64,000 bases of DNA from Distichodus sexfasciatus (GCA_032718565.1 JAVGVS010000018.1:2782017-2846016), one strand, 5' to 3'. Counted from the stretch's first letter, positions 48,216 to 63,000 are shown. Numbers and translations: made by a program. The notes: generated from the letters alone by a model not told the origin.

Positions 48216-51200
48216 ATGGGAGGAGATCTTTTAACCTTCTTCATGAAGACGTCATTACTGTGCTGTGTGTGCTTTTGCGAGGCTGGTGAGTAACATATGC
48301 TATATACACAGTGGTCATCACATCTGGTGTGAATGAAAATACACCTCTGTATAGGTCCTAGTAGTTTGTCATTTGTGCAGACACTTGAGAAATGCTAGGC
48401 TTTTTAATACATTCAGGATCAACCTGTGTGGAATTAAGCAGGTGGAATTTGAAAGGGAGAGTTTGGGTTTTTTTAAGGGCTTGGAAAGTTTTATTTTTCC
48501 ACTTAGTAACGTCTTACACATTCTCATACAATAATATCCAGTTCGAACAGAACATAACTCTGTTTCAGTCTTTTAGAAATAGATGTACAGAGTGTAGTTT
48601 GGAATCTCTTCATCATTTCCATGCACGTGGCGTAACCTAACATGGACAGTGTAAACTTGATGAATAAATAGCTTTCTGGCAAGTGTAAGCATAATGAGAA
48701 ATGACTGCAGTAATTAAAGAGTGAATTACAGTTCCAGTGAGAGGGAGGTTTTGCATAAGCATTAACAGTTTGATACTAGACATTAATTGTCAATGACTAG
48801 GCCAATATATTTGCAAAACTAAATCTATTTGTATTTTGAAAACATACTAACCTACTACAATTTTTACTGATTGATCAATCAATTAATTTTTTACATTAGC
48901 CCAACATTACCTAACTGCCTTTTACAATGTAAGCCTGGTTAAGTGTTGTGAATAGAGACTGCTTTCTCATTTTTAGGTGATTGGACCCGTGCCCATGCAG
49001 AGGACCAGCTCTTTAAAAACCTCTTTAGAGGCTATAATAAGTGGTCGAGGCCCGTACAAAATATTACTGATGTAGTGATTGTCAAGTTTGGCCTCTCAAT
49101 CGCTCAACTGATTGATGTGGTATGTTGTTATTTGCATAAATGCCATTTCTCACTGTTTGAAAACCTTTAATCTATCTTGTCCTAACCATAAACTTATTGT
49201 GGCAGATAATAGACTTTTATTTGAGATACACAATGCAGTATGGGCCAAACTTGTGCCTGGAGTACTCTTGTCTTGCAGAAATGATCTCCAACTATAGTCA
49301 ATCAGAGTCGGTCAAGTTCCTAGGGAACACTGGAATGTTTGAGCCACATATCTTAAATAAGTTTGGTTCTAATCTTCTGGAAGATCTCCAGAAAATCTGC
49401 TCTGTGTCATTATTTATAACAGTGGCTTAAATCCAAATAACCAATGTTGCTAATGATGTTGAACCTTTTCTTCACCAAACGTACAAAATATGTCTTTACC
49501 TGTAATCACTTTATAGATTTACCTAATTTAGCTGGTTTTCTGACAGGATGAGAAGAATCAGATGATGACAACAAATGTATGGCTCAAACAGGTGATGCAC
49601 ATGACAAACTGCAAATTGTACAGAATTACCAACATTCTTTGAGATGATAAATACTGTTTCACATGGATTTCAAATAGAACAAAAACAGCTTTAAATAACT
49701 TTGATCAATTCACAGCTATCATATCAAAGGTATTTCTCTCTTTAATCCCATTAGGAGTGGAATGACTATAAATTGCGCTGGGAGCCCTCTGATTATGACA
49801 ATGTGACATCCATTAGGGTGCCTTCAGAGCTCATCTGGGTACCTGACATTGTCCTTTATAATAAGTAAGCATTATGTTTCTACCAAAAATGAGAAATGAG
49901 AGACATGTGTAATAAAACTGTTTTATTAGATAGTCCCATATGCCTGCAAATGTGGATCTGTTTTGATTCTTTAGTCTTTGCTGATCAGTAATATTTTAAA
50001 TCGAAGAGACATGCTGAGGAAAATGACATTAACACTTCTGTAGTTATTAATGCAACTATACACAGTGAACTCATGATGAAACATTCAATGACATGTCTAT
50101 TTGAGGAATCCCTATCTTTATCCATGAGACATGTCTGCTCGTATATTAACAAAGGCCAAATTTATGTCCCCTTGCATCAGATCCCTGAAAGCAAAAAAAA
50201 AAAATCTTTCTGAAGTAATAATAGCATATCCTGCTTGGGGCACAATAGAACTCAAACTAAACAGATCAAAGAGCCATCCTATATTTTATTCATTCTGTAA
50301 TGGAAATCTTTTTAAGTGAATTGCTTAATTTGCTTAATTTTTGGATATCAAAGTGTATGATTCTCTTTCATTTCTGTATTTTTAATCACTTGATTTAAGG
50401 TACAGTATTACTTATTGCCTGCAAATTTACTTATTTTGCCTTCCAGTGCAGATGGTGAGTTTGCTGTGACCCACATGACCAAAGCCCACCTTTTCCACAC
50501 TGGGAAGGTGAGTTGGGTGCCTCCAGCCATCTACAAGAGCTCCTGTAGTATTGATGTCACATTCTTCCCATTTGATCAGCAAAACTGCAAAATGAAGTTT
50601 GGTTCTTGGACATACGACAAGGCCAAAATTGACCTTGAGCGATTGGAGAACACCGTAGATTTAAAGGACTACTGGGAGAGTGGAGAATGGGCAATTGTTA
50701 ATGCTGTGGGCACATACAATACGAAAAAATATGACTGCTGCCACGAAATCTACTCAGACATCACCTATTTCTTCATTATCCGACGTCTTCCTCTATTCTA
50801 CACCATTAACCTCATCATCCCCTGCCTGCTTATCTCTTGTCTGACTGTGCTGGTCTTCTACCTGCCCTCGGACTGTGGGGAGAAGATCACATTGTGTATA
50901 TCCGTCCTTCTGTCACTGACTGTCTTCCTGCTGCTCATCACCGAAATCATCCCTTCTACCTCACTGGTCATTCCTCTCATTGGGGAATATCTGCTTTTTA
51001 CCATGATCTTTGTCACACTTTCAATCGTCATCACCGTCTTTGTGTTAAACGTGCACCACCGCTCCCCCAGTACCCACAAGATGCCATGCTGGGTTCAGTC
51101 TGTGTTCCTGGGATTCATCCCACGTTGGCTGTTTATGAAACGTCCTTCTCCAGACCAGAGGCATCGCCGCCTTGTACAGATGCAACACAAGAGACATGCT

Positions 51201-52385
51201 CAGAGTCAAACCTGTAACCTCAGCACCTCCAACAGCTGGCTGCAGCAGGAGACAGATGTGGATTTAGGAAGGTGTCTGGATAAGGCCGGAGCAGGGATTC
51301 CAGCCACCTTCTCTTTCACCCCTACCTCTTCTCTAAACCTGTCTGATTCAGAGCCATTGCTGATGAAATATGATTTGCAGCAGCTTGGACACGGGCAGAA
51401 CTTCACTCATTGTCCTCTCAGGTCCAGCAGTATGGAGACTGAGCCCAGATATTCCCTCACCGTGCTGCAGGCTCTGGAGGGGGTTCACTACATTGCTAAT
51501 CACCTTCGCGCAGAGGATGCAGACTTCTCTGTGAGTTTAACTTGTATCTTTTTTGTAATAGAATCTAATGGGTTTTCAAGGTTGGACCAGTGTATCTCAG
51601 TATTTCAGTATACCGAGATGGTATCGGAATGATATTACAGAAACAAACATAAAATGTGTGGGTAAATACCAAATAGTTAAAATGAAACAAATTACATGCT
51701 TCATATAAGGGGACCCAAAATCTCTTGGCTGGAGATATGCATTTATATGATATTTTGTAATATTGTGTCTTGAAAGCATGAAATTTGTCATCTAGAGAGG
51801 TGTATAATAACTCAATTGGTCCCTGGTATGTCTCTATGTAGGGACTATAATACTGTAAACTTGAAGTAATGGATGCAAAGTGTTTTTTTCTGCAGCAATG
51901 CCCATGATCATGAGATGTTTTATAAGATTTCTTTGTGTTAACTTGGTGGTACTGTACAGTTCATTTGGTTATTATGATTATTCCTTTTGTGATCATTCAG
52001 TATGCAAACAAACTTAGATATTTATTGATTTTCCATTAATTATTTTCATTAATAGACATTCACTTCTAATATCAGTGACGGTAATGTGATGTCTCACAAA
52101 TATTGTATATTATTATTTAAGTGTGATTGACTAATCTTGAAGTTTATTAAGTCATTGATGAGTGACGATGTTTATACAGCATCCTTCTTGTTATGTTCTA
52201 TTTATTTGTGGTCTGTGTTCTCATATCAATTGGCACTTTCTGTTTTTGTCCTGTCATAGATTAAGGAGGACTGGAAATATGTTGCAATGGTGATTGATCG
52301 GATCTTCCTCTGGATGTTCATCATTGTGTGTCTGCTGGGGACCGTGGGCCTCTTCCTGCCTCCCTGGCTCTCAGGGATGATCTAG
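48216..52385 (+). CDS. chrna2: neuronal nicotinic acetylcholine receptor alpha-2 subunit, complete
   Basis: Six exons (48216-48285, 48977-49119, 49547-49591, 49755-49864, 50447-51530, 52260-52385) join in phase to about 525 residues. Features in order are a hydrophobic signal peptide with two in-frame ATGs (48216 and 48243), the ligand-binding domain (DQLFKNLFRGYNKW, FGLSIAQLIDV), the Cys-loop CSIDVTFFPFDQQNC, and the vicinal cysteines YDCC that define alpha subunits. Then come M1 (NLIIPCLLISCLTVLVFY), M2 (EKITLCISVLLSLTVFLLL), M3, a variable cytoplasmic loop, and M4 ending FLPPWLSGMI. It forms acetylcholine-gated cation channels with beta subunits. Close match to human CHRNA2 and the ephx2/ptk2b neighbours support alpha-2 over alpha-4. 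The upstream ATG is preferred because it lengthens the hydrophobic core only modestly but keeps a typical signal length; the second ATG is also possible. Confidence 0.94.
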
Positions 52386-54011
52386 CTGCTTTGTGCGAAC
52401 CAATATATACCAACCTCTAGCTCCAGAGCACAGTCTGACCTGTATGCTGGGGTTGTGGACTACCCCAGAGAATTGGACTGATAGACGGGGAGAACTGGTG
52501 TTTGAGTGCTTTAAGTTTTGGAACACGGTCCTGCCTATTAAAATATTAATTTTAATATTAACCTTGTCTCCTGGACCTTTTCTGCACTAAGCTTCACTGG
52601 GCACAGCTTCAGGGATGTAATGAATGTGGGGAGGGCATATCGGTCCAGTCAGAGATCACCTGGGGTCACAGTTAATTCTCACAATAGTTCAGATCTTCTC
52701 AGCCGTGACATCACCCAGACTCCTGGTATGAGAAACAACCCTCTGCTCTTACCAGCCGCGCTGACATTTCTTGCTATTGTACTCCATTCAAGCTCAGTCA
52801 CGGAATATAAAGCCAACCCCCACTGATTTCATATGCAAAATTAACCTTTATGAAAGAGGTGATGCCTCATGGGTAGAACCTTGGTTCAGCTTTCACTGTC
52901 ATGCTATTAAATGAGTAAGAGATGCCTCTTTACTTTCAAAAGCAATTACCTGAGAGGTCAAATGTTCGTCTTCAATTTTGGTTGCAAACTTTAAAATAGA
53001 CGAAAAGGCAACGCTTTCATAATTTGTGGCTTATGTAATTAAACTGTAGTCATGAACGAGTGATCTTAAAATAATTAGCATTATTAATACAGTAAGGCTG
53101 ATAGATAACAATAATAGTAAGTAATTAGCTTCATAATTAGGGTTAAATCCTGTCAAGGCTGCCACAGTATTTTAATTAAGAAGATGTTTCCTGTAAGATG
53201 TTTAAATTCAACTGCTAATTTATTCTGAAATTTAATTCATACCTGCTCTAGTGCAATGTTTCACTGACAACTTTTTACAAATAGTTCTATTGTAACAATG
53301 TTTGCTACACATTCATATAAAATGTCATGATAAATAAGTATTTCTGTTGACTCTGTTACTGATGTAACTATAGCGCCCCCTGCCGGTAATAAACATCACT
53401 TTGACAGAACTCAGTTCTGTCTCCTCCTTCCACCACATGCAAACAATTATTAATTGCATTTTGATTTAAGGGCAAGGAATAATTTCAGAATTATTTCCTG
53501 TATTTAAAAAATCACATATTAAACATTTAGACATTACACAAAAGACAATACAGTTGTCCCTGTCATGTAATTACAGAACCATAAATAACACTGACATTTG
53601 AAGGCAAAAGGTTTTGTTTTCGAGAAAAATCAATCATACCATCTACTCATAACTTTGGCATTTCAGAACAAAAAACTGTATCTATCTAAAAATATATATA
53701 TCTGCATCTGCTTCAGATCTGAGTTGGTTTAATAAAAGATCACCTACAAAATGCAGTATATCACACTCTCTATTAAAAATTAAAAATTGCTTTCTATGCA
53801 AATAAAACAAGATTTAAAAAAGCAACATTCAGGGTAGAAAGCCCAGCTTTCATTCCTATCAAGTAAACATAAATAAAATCCAGGAAGTGCCACCACATAA
53901 TGAAAGACAATATCGAACATGCTAAAAGTGCTAGCTTTTCTTTCCACTTGGCTGTCAAACGAGACCAACATGGAGCCCTCGGCTTCTGTTCCAACCCTTT
54001 CTTTACAGCTC
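52386..54011. other. chrna2/ptk2b convergent intergenic region with 3' UTRs
   Basis: The two genes end tail-to-tail. An AATAAA on the plus strand near 53388 may serve chrna2. A strong CTCF-like motif lies at 53371-53386. The rest is AT-rich with no exon signals. Confidence 0.5.
53371..53386 (-). promoter_or_regulatory. CTCF-type binding motif
   Basis: The minus strand reads CCGGCAGGGGGCGCTA, an excellent match to the core of the vertebrate CTCF motif (CCASYAGRKGGCGC type). It lies between two convergent genes. Binding is inferred from sequence only. Confidence 0.6.
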
Positions 54012-57000
54012 TCATTCAGGATCAGGTTTGGGTTTGGCAACATTGGCTCGTACACGTGCCTGATCAACAGCATCCAGAAGGTTCTTAGAATCCATGGCCA
54101 GTATGTGAGCTGCTGTCAGCATCTGTTTCTTACACTCCTCCTTCAGAGAGGTGATGGCGTTCTGCTGGGCCAGACGCATCTTGCTGATCAGCTCAGCCAT
54201 GTCTTTGTTCAGCAGTTTCTGAGTGCCTTCGATCTACAACGTTGAAAAGCAAAGCTTGTGATATTTGTGAATATTACTGATCTACATTATATATGTGGTA
54301 TCGTTTAATAATACTTGTCAATCAGTTGGTTTGGGTTTTGTTGTGTCTTAATAATGTTACCTCAGTACGGACAGACTCATGCAAGCTCGGAAGGACCTCG
54401 TCCACACTGCGGATTAAACTGCGTAAGGTCAGTCCCACCGCCTGGTCGAACAGCAATAAACAGTTGCATCAGATGTCAGTCTAACCAGATGGCCAACCTA
54501 ATTTCATCATAAAATTGTACAATTTCCACCGACAGACTGTTGTGACACGCCTTGGACAAGAATCATACACCTACCACTAAAGAAACACTTTCCTACCTTC
54601 ACCGCATCAACATATTCAGAAGGTGGCAGCGTGCTGACATCATTCTTGAGCTTCACCACAACTTTCACCATCTCCATCACATTCTGGTAAACCTGATCTT
54701 CGGAGCGGTCCAACTCGGCTGTGGGAGCTGGCTGTTGGCGATATGAAACGTAAGCATCAGTACCCAAAAGACTTGAAAAAGTCCACTGTTAGTGCTTAAC
54801 CCTTGGAGGCTGGCTGATCACTAACCAAGCTGAACAGTAAACATGAGCGAGAGCTGTACCGCTTTCCATTCGCCAAGAAGCATGCTTATAGCTGCAGGCT
54901 CATCAAGTGGTTGTTACAGAGCTCTAAGTAAAACCCCACTGCTTTGATTGTTGCCAGCTGCTTGTTCCCAAACTTCCAAAGGAAGGCTTCAAAGCAGCTC
55001 AGCAGGCGATGCTGCCGTCCAGCTGGATTAACAGTGCAATTACCTGCGCGGTCAGTCTGGGAGGCTTCTCCGGGGGATTTTGGGACTGAGCTGAAAGAGA
55101 GGTGACATAGATACTGGTGATAAACTTAACTCTGCCATGCAAGTTTCTTACTAGATACCCAACAAGAAGACGTAAAGTTGGAGGTATGTTATTTTATATT
55201 GTTGGCAACATATTCAGCACATTATTCCATGTTAGTAGTAGTTAAATGAATCTAGGGTTTTGTTTAATACATGCTGCAAAACATATTTTAATACTGAAAA
55301 ATCTCTATGTAGATAACACCTTGGTATAGTTTCCAGGCCTTGGAGTTCCTCAGCAGTATCAAAAGGAATTGAAGGGCTTTAGTGAAGTGCTTGTTGACTT
55401 GCTAATTACTATGTCAGGTTTGTTAAGCAAAGAAAAATGCTAGACACTGCAGTGCATTGGTACTTCAGAACCAGACACTGCTGTAGTATAATCAACATGA
55501 ACCTGTTAGATACGTGTCAGTTATTAGCAGATTAATCTACATAAACATGAGGTGTTTGACATGCACGACATTATATATTCATAATAAGGGTGTTGAAATG
55601 AATTGCATAATCAATGCATGGTGTTGCAGACGTGGACGATTTTGCATTGTTTCACTGGCAGACCATAAACGATTATAACAGAGGTTGTGTTATAACAGTG
55701 GTCCTTGGCGGAATTGCAGATGGCACTTGACATGCAATCAATAATTAATTCAATAAAATATCTAAAAAGTAATACAAAAACACTCAGACTGCTTAGTCTG
55801 AGTGGTGGTCCCTGGGACAGAAACCCCTGAATTATATCATAATGGCATTGCTCGGTGATTTTCTGGCCACGGCATAAAGATTCTAGTTAAAAAGAACATC
55901 ATGGTAGCAACAAGGTTGCACAATCTGCGATCCATGCCCTGCATGCAATGTGAAATAATGTAGAAAAATTAACGGGCTGCATTGTAATGCATCAATCAAA
56001 TCATTGGCCTAATAATCATAATCGAATCGAATTGTGAGGCCAGTGAAGGTTCACACCTCTAATTCATACACATTTAGAGATAAAATGATGTGCAAAAATG
56101 TAAACCTACCTGTGTCTGCTTCTGAAACCTAAAGAAAAGATGCAAGCAATATAATATGAAAGCACTAATTAATGTGAACAGCTGTCAATTCTAATATTTG
56201 AAAGCACAGCAATAAAGGGCTTAATTACCATTTTTGTTTTCACATCATCTTGTACCACTGGATCCTAAAAGGAAAGTTGGAGATCATTTGAATACTGTAT
56301 TTTGCCATTGTTTTAGCAAGGTTAAAAATCATACCCCATACCCCAATAGGTCCTGTTAGAGCCATTTTGTGTGTATGAATGTGTGAATATTTAGATTTTA
56401 TGTTTTGTAGCTGTTTGCAGTAGAAAGTAGAGAAATGCCACACAAAGTATCTTTGTAGTCTTAGGGATTCTTCTTTTGCTTGTAAAACTTTGAACTGTAG
56501 CAAAGAAAAGACAACGAAAGGCAATTCAAGACTCAAGACTCTTTTTGGGATACGTGTCGCGTACAAAGACAACTCAGGAGTTCCCAGCAAATGAGCCAGC
56601 GTGAGCTGCTCTCACAGGTCCTATATATAAGATTTTTTTTATTTCTGACACACAATGATCTCACACATACACACAATATTCAGTGATACTCAAGTCAGAG
56701 ACCATTGAAAAGCCAGCCTCATTCAAGTGTTTGCGTGCTGCCAAATTGCTGACTTGCTTGCAAATGATCCGAGATGGAGATAAAAGCCGAGAAGTTCAGA
56801 CTTAGCATGACATTTCAATGTTTTTGACATTAAATTGTGATATAGTCAAATCATTTTTAAATATGATATGGCAGCAATACACGTCAATATGAATCAGTCT
56901 ATATGCTAAGAAGCTCAAAGAAATTTGAAAAGAGCAAAGAAAAGAGCAAAAAACACTTAGGTTATCATGGTAATAATGCCCACAGTGACGTTTACCACAG

Positions 57001-60000
57001 CAGACAAGCTAAACAGGCACAAAACAACTTAGAAATGTAGCTAAGAAAAAAAAAAAAAAAAAAAAAAAAAAAACCATCCACTAACATTTTTCGTCAAAGT
57101 ATAAAACTTAGTCTGAGGTAATTTGGTTTAACTACAGCTGTTGACAGCTTACAGATCTAAGAACAGTTGTGGACCACAAAGCACTGTTGTAAGTCGCTCT
57201 GGATAAGAGTGTCTGCTAAATACTGTAAATGTAAATGTAATGTGAAAGTTGCAATTGTAGCTGTAAGTATTAATCATGGTGCTATTGTCCTACTCCAAAT
57301 TTTCCTCCTGCTTCTCATCATACAAACATGCCAACGATTAAATGACGCTCTTATTTCAGCTCCAGCACTTAAAGTGTTAGTGTCTGATGAAATGGCTACT
57401 GTTGTTTCTGCTTAATTATTAAATATGTCACAGTTAGGTTTTGCTGATTGCAGATAGAAGTGTGGTTTGGCATCGTCTCATCACCTTGGCTAACCTAGGA
57501 GTACTGCAATCTCTTTTAGCTTGCACTCGACACATATTTATAATTCTGCACAATATGTTGTGATATATATGCAAATGTTTAATTAAAAAAATATGTAAAA
57601 CACATTTTAAGTAGGTGAGGAATTTATGTGAATGTGAGATGTAATCTTCATTTTAAATCCTACATCACCAAATCTGTATAAACATGAACTTTTACACCTT
57701 CACCCACCTTTAACTTTGGCTAAATAGTATGTGTTGTACTTACCAGCAATTTTTCCTCTTTTTCCAGCCACTGGTTGTCCTCCAGCATTTCCTGTTTTTG
57801 CCTCCTCAGAGTCTCCTGCATACGCTGCTTCTCAAATTCCCACAGCCGCTGAGTATCCTCTTTACTGCTCGGCTCAACCACAAAGTCCCTTTCCTTGTAA
57901 GATCAAAAACATGCAGAAATGTAATCCAGGGGTCTTAAAACTGACTTCTGACTCCACCTGAGGCATGAAGTCCCTACACTTGATGGTGGATTAAAATTAG
58001 GACAGGACAAAAGCACAAAAAGGCTTTTAAAAAGATATTTCACAACGATAAAACTGCATTTAATTGTTCTTAGGGATGCACAATTCAGAAAATCTCATAA
58101 TTTGATTCGATTCTGATTCTTTTATCGATTCACGATTCTTAAGCGATTCACAATTCAATACATAGATGAATTTGTTTCCAGATTGCTGTTTTGAGTTACT
58201 TTTTCCATTTGACTGTGGCAGATCAACAAAAACATTACACTGAATCAAATGTAATAGTGTAAAGCATATGTTTGGATACTGACTGCATTTCCTTCATGCT
58301 CACGTGAAGAAGGTCTATCTGGGCAGATTTTCGACATTGCACTATCTATAGGATTGGCCAGCTGAACTTGTGTCAGGGAAAAAGTAAACCAGTGTCATTA
58401 CGTTAGTTGGAAAATACAAACTGATTTTTTTTGGAATGCACGACTCGATTTTGAATCGACAGAAAAAGAATTGCGATTCGATTCAATTTTTTGCACATCC
58501 CTAATTGTTCTCCCCATCAGGAAAACTCAACATTTTGTATCTGTTCCATGCCCTTAGGCTGATGCTTTGCTACGTAGAAAGTCATGACCCTTACCCAGAC
58601 ACTGTGGCGCCGCAGGGACAGAGACAGGGTCAGCCCGCTGTTAGACAATGGTGTCGCATGGAAGCCTATTGAGCTAGCGAGGGTTGGTGAACTTGCACAT
58701 AGGTACTCAGGTAACTAGATGGTTTGCCGCAAAAGCACAAACATACACACACACCAGCATACAAAACCACATGGAGCATACAGAAATATACATACACACA
58801 CAGCAAAGATGTCCTAATTTACTTTAGATCTCTAACACATCTGTGTTTTTCTTTAGCATGCACAGAACACAAGGACCTACACAGAGCTAAAAGCACATAC
58901 AAAGTGGTTTAGCTCAAAACCACAGATACAAGACTGAAAAATCTAAACAGCACATCTAAACACATATGCAAGCGGCTATTTATCGTAAGTTTGGACTATA
59001 TAAATAAATACCTTACATGACTGTAGGCTAAAAATTTTACTAACTTTTAATAACGCAGAAAAATATGACATACCTGAAACTGCATCCCTGGACCAATAGT
59101 GCTAAACTTTCTGGACCTCTGTCTGGATGGCTAAACAAAAAGCAAGAGCAGAAAACCTGAACAGTTAACCAAATCATTGTCTGTGAACAGAAGAAATATA
59201 AAGGTGTAAGAGCTTGGAAATAAATATGATAAAATAGTTAAAAATACTTTAGGTGGAGGCGCAGCAGAAGGAGTCATTGATAGACGTATTCTGTCCCGCT
59301 TGTGATCCACTTCCCGCTCCTTCTCCATCTTATGAATATCACTGTACAGATAGGAAAGACAACACTAAATTTAACTTGAAAATACATGATAATGATTATG
59401 GTAAAAATTTAATATTTGTTGTGTTAAATAGTAGGGCTGTCAGTACTATTTTAATACTGATTAATCCATTAGTTGATTTAATGATTAGATTATCTAAATT
59501 ATTAATAATGAGTGTATTTAGCAGCTACGAGGGCAGTTGGTAGCATAACGGGTAGGGAGTTTCGCCCCGTGATCAAAGGTCGCTGGTTTGAGTCCTGGAC
59601 TGCTAAAGGTATCACTGAGGTACTAATGAGCAAGGTACCATCCCCAAGCCCTGCTGCTCATGTCATCTGCCCACTGCTCCTTCACGGATGGGTCAAATGC
59701 AGAGGTCACATTTGGTTGTGGTGCACTGTGTGCTGTGCAGTGATGAGGTCACAATGACAAATAATCACTCACTCATTTCATTTTATACATTATTTAAATT
59801 CTCTTCTACTAATGCTGGTGGTCTATCCTTCAGGGTAATGCATAAAACTATGAAAAAATAAGTCTTTTGTGATCATTTGAAATATCCCCATGCTTTTGTA
59901 GCCTTAGGTATTTGGAAACCTTTAATCTGATCTTTAGCAACCAAGTAATTTTTTTTTTACATTGTTGTGTTGACTGGAGTCACCAGTGACAGTGACGTTG

Positions 60001-63000
60001 AGTTTACGAAGTATAATAATTATTTACAATTATACTAACAATAAGTGCAAGATTTTTAGAAATTAAAATGTTATACACATGATAATAACAATGTATTTGA
60101 AACTGGTGTTGAAAAATTTTCAGTGTTATAAATCAAGTGAAGTACTCGCAGCATCCCCTGATATGCATGTTAAAATTTGTAGTGGTGTATTATTTTTACA
60201 TATTTAATTGTCAGTGACATAGGGAGACAGGCGGTGTTCACCATTTTTAACATGCAACACAAGTTTCATGAAATTCCTATAGAATTCCACTACATTGGCA
60301 ACGTACCTCAGACTGCATACAAGCTCAGTGAATCGTGGTCTATCTGCGGGGTCATAGGCCCAGCAGCGGGTCATGAGCGAGTAGAGAGTGGGAGGGCAGA
60401 GCTCTGGCTTGGGCAGCCGCACTCCTTCTTCCAGCTGGTTAATGACATCCTTGTTCTCCAGCCAGAAGAACGGCTGCTGACTCCAACTCATGATCTCCCA
60501 CATACACACGGCTGGTCAGACAGACATGAAACACTATAATGACTGTGGTGTAAAAAGCACATAAGTACACTGTTTCTTTTTTTTTTTAAATATCGTTTCT
60601 GTTTCTACTATCAAAGTCTATACTAAAACAGCCAAATATCACAAGACATTATGATGTCCACACATGCATGATCTAAGGATATTTTAAAACAATATTACAC
60701 AACCTGTCAGATTCATGTTTGGTAAATGAGTCAGCTAATATGCTCAGATTTGGGTTTGAGAAACCATCAGTGAAGCAAACCTAATCAGATGGAAATGCTG
60801 ACTTAAGTTAAGCTCAGCATTTCTGCAGAGCTAAATTACTTACCAAACATCCAGACATCACTAGAAGAGGTAAATCTTCTGAAATTAATGGATTCAGGAG
60901 CCATCCACTTGATTGGTAATCGACACACAGAAGCTTTAGAAAATAAAGATTTTATGTTTTATGGTTTCAATGATTGGTGTATTATAGATCATAACACAAA
61001 ATGAACAAACTTTTCCAACACCAGAGACTAATCCTTTTTATTATTTCAGACGTCCTAAACAAAGAAAAATGACTACTGCATATTACATGAATGTTCTTTA
61101 GACTTGCCTTTATAATATTCTTCCTCTTCTATGTATCTGGATAGACCAAAGTCACCTAGCTTCACACAGTCGTGTTTAGCAACCAGAATGTTTCTTACAG
61201 CAATGTCTCTGAAGCCACAAAGAAGAAGAAACTGTTTCACAAATTGCCCCTAAATTCAGTTGTAATAACAAGTGAACATAGGCACACTTTCAAGACAAAC
61301 ACCTATGTAACAGCATTAAAATGGACTTTATTTGTCATTTCAGCCTCGCACTGGGCAAGGGCAACTGACGCACTTTATACAAACAAAAAAATATATCACT
61401 TAAAGTGGAAACCAAATCGTCCAGTTTCAACCATAATCTGAGAACAGGCATCCAAAATAAAAAATAACTTCCAGAATGATAAAAATGAAAAATGACTGAA
61501 AATGAAACGTAACACTTTATATTTATAAAATAAAATACAAATACCATTAAAAAAGTCAATCAAAAATGTCTATTCACCAAACTCTAATTATTACGTTTGA
61601 GAATACTTGGAACTATTTTAATTCTTTTTCATTTTACATTTGAACTAAATTATATTGGTCGCTGAAAAATTCCATATAGCCTGTTTCTTGTACAAGTTTG
61701 TATTTTGTGCTACAAGCAAGTCTTTATGTAATTAACAGTACTAAAACATTGGAAAATGTTACCAAATGTACTGACTAGGTGCGTGCCTAGCAGTGTTCAT
61801 TAGCCATTATACACATGTGAGTTACCAGCACATACCTGTGTACCATATTCACACCCTCCAGGTAAGCCAGGCCTTTGCAGATCTGTAGGCTGTACAGGAT
61901 GAGTGTAAGAATCGACAGTTTTTGCTGGTTCTCGACCAGGTAATTTCCTAGCTAGAAAAACACATGGGGAAAGATTTGGCTTAGGAGCAATACCTATATG
62001 AGTCATGAGCATGAGTCTAGATGAGTCATGAACAGATCTTTCTTTCTGAAGCGTGTTACGGCCAAACAACTTCCAAGCAAAAGACTGAACTTCTCGGTAA
62101 TAACTGTCACTCACCTCTCCGTATTGATAAAGTTCCATTACAATCCAAACGGGATCTTCTTCAATAATACCTATCAGTCTCACTATATGGGGGTGGTCAA
62201 GCTTTTTCATGATCACTGTAATAAAGCAAAAGATGCAAGCCTTTGACCTTTTACATTTGATACTGCATCTTAAATTGTTAGAACTGTTAGAAGGAACCTT
62301 ACCAGCTTCACTCATAAACTTTTCTTTGACATCAGCTGTACAATCCTTGCATGTCTTCACAGCAACACTCACCCTCTCCCCTGTCTGTGTTACATTACAA
62401 CATTTATCAGTTCACTCAGACAGCGCTAAGTATTCTAGCTTTGTTTTAAAGGCTTATTATTAATTTTGAAATGCTCACTAAATCATAACACTTCCGAACC
62501 AAAGCAAACTTAGGCATATTAATCCCAAATCATTAAAACCTCTTTCCTTATAATATATACAGTGTGTCCACAATAATTATGCAAGTGTTTTTTACCTTAT
62601 CCTCATTATTTCTGTACATATTTTCCAACTCTCAGCTATATAAACTTGAATGCTTATTGGATTTAAGAATTCTCAGGTGATATGTATTTCTGTAATTAAG
62701 GAGGATGTTGCCTAAAGTGAGTAACACCATATATATAGGTGTGCATAATTATTATGCAGCTTCACTACCTCAGGCAAAATGGGCCAAAAAAAAGATTTAA
62801 CTGACAAGTTGACATTATAAAACTACTTTATGTATGTGCTAGTCATGACATTACTTTAAATAAATAACAAAACTTATAATATACTACTAAAACGTATACT
62901 AAAAAACAATGCTAAACAGCTAACAAATTACTTACCCATTATTAATGCTAATACTGACCTTGCTTTTGTAAACACCTTCGTGAACCTCTCCAAAAAATCC

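Noticed and set aside
50837..51217. Second long open frame inside the large chrna2 exon
   Set aside because: It is a shifted-frame shadow of the transmembrane region of chrna2 with no independent signals.
62565..62770. AT-rich segment with repeated AATTATTATGCA-type words in a ptk2b intron
   Set aside because: It probably is a transposable-element fragment, but I could not define ends, a target duplication or a family, so I did not list it as a feature.
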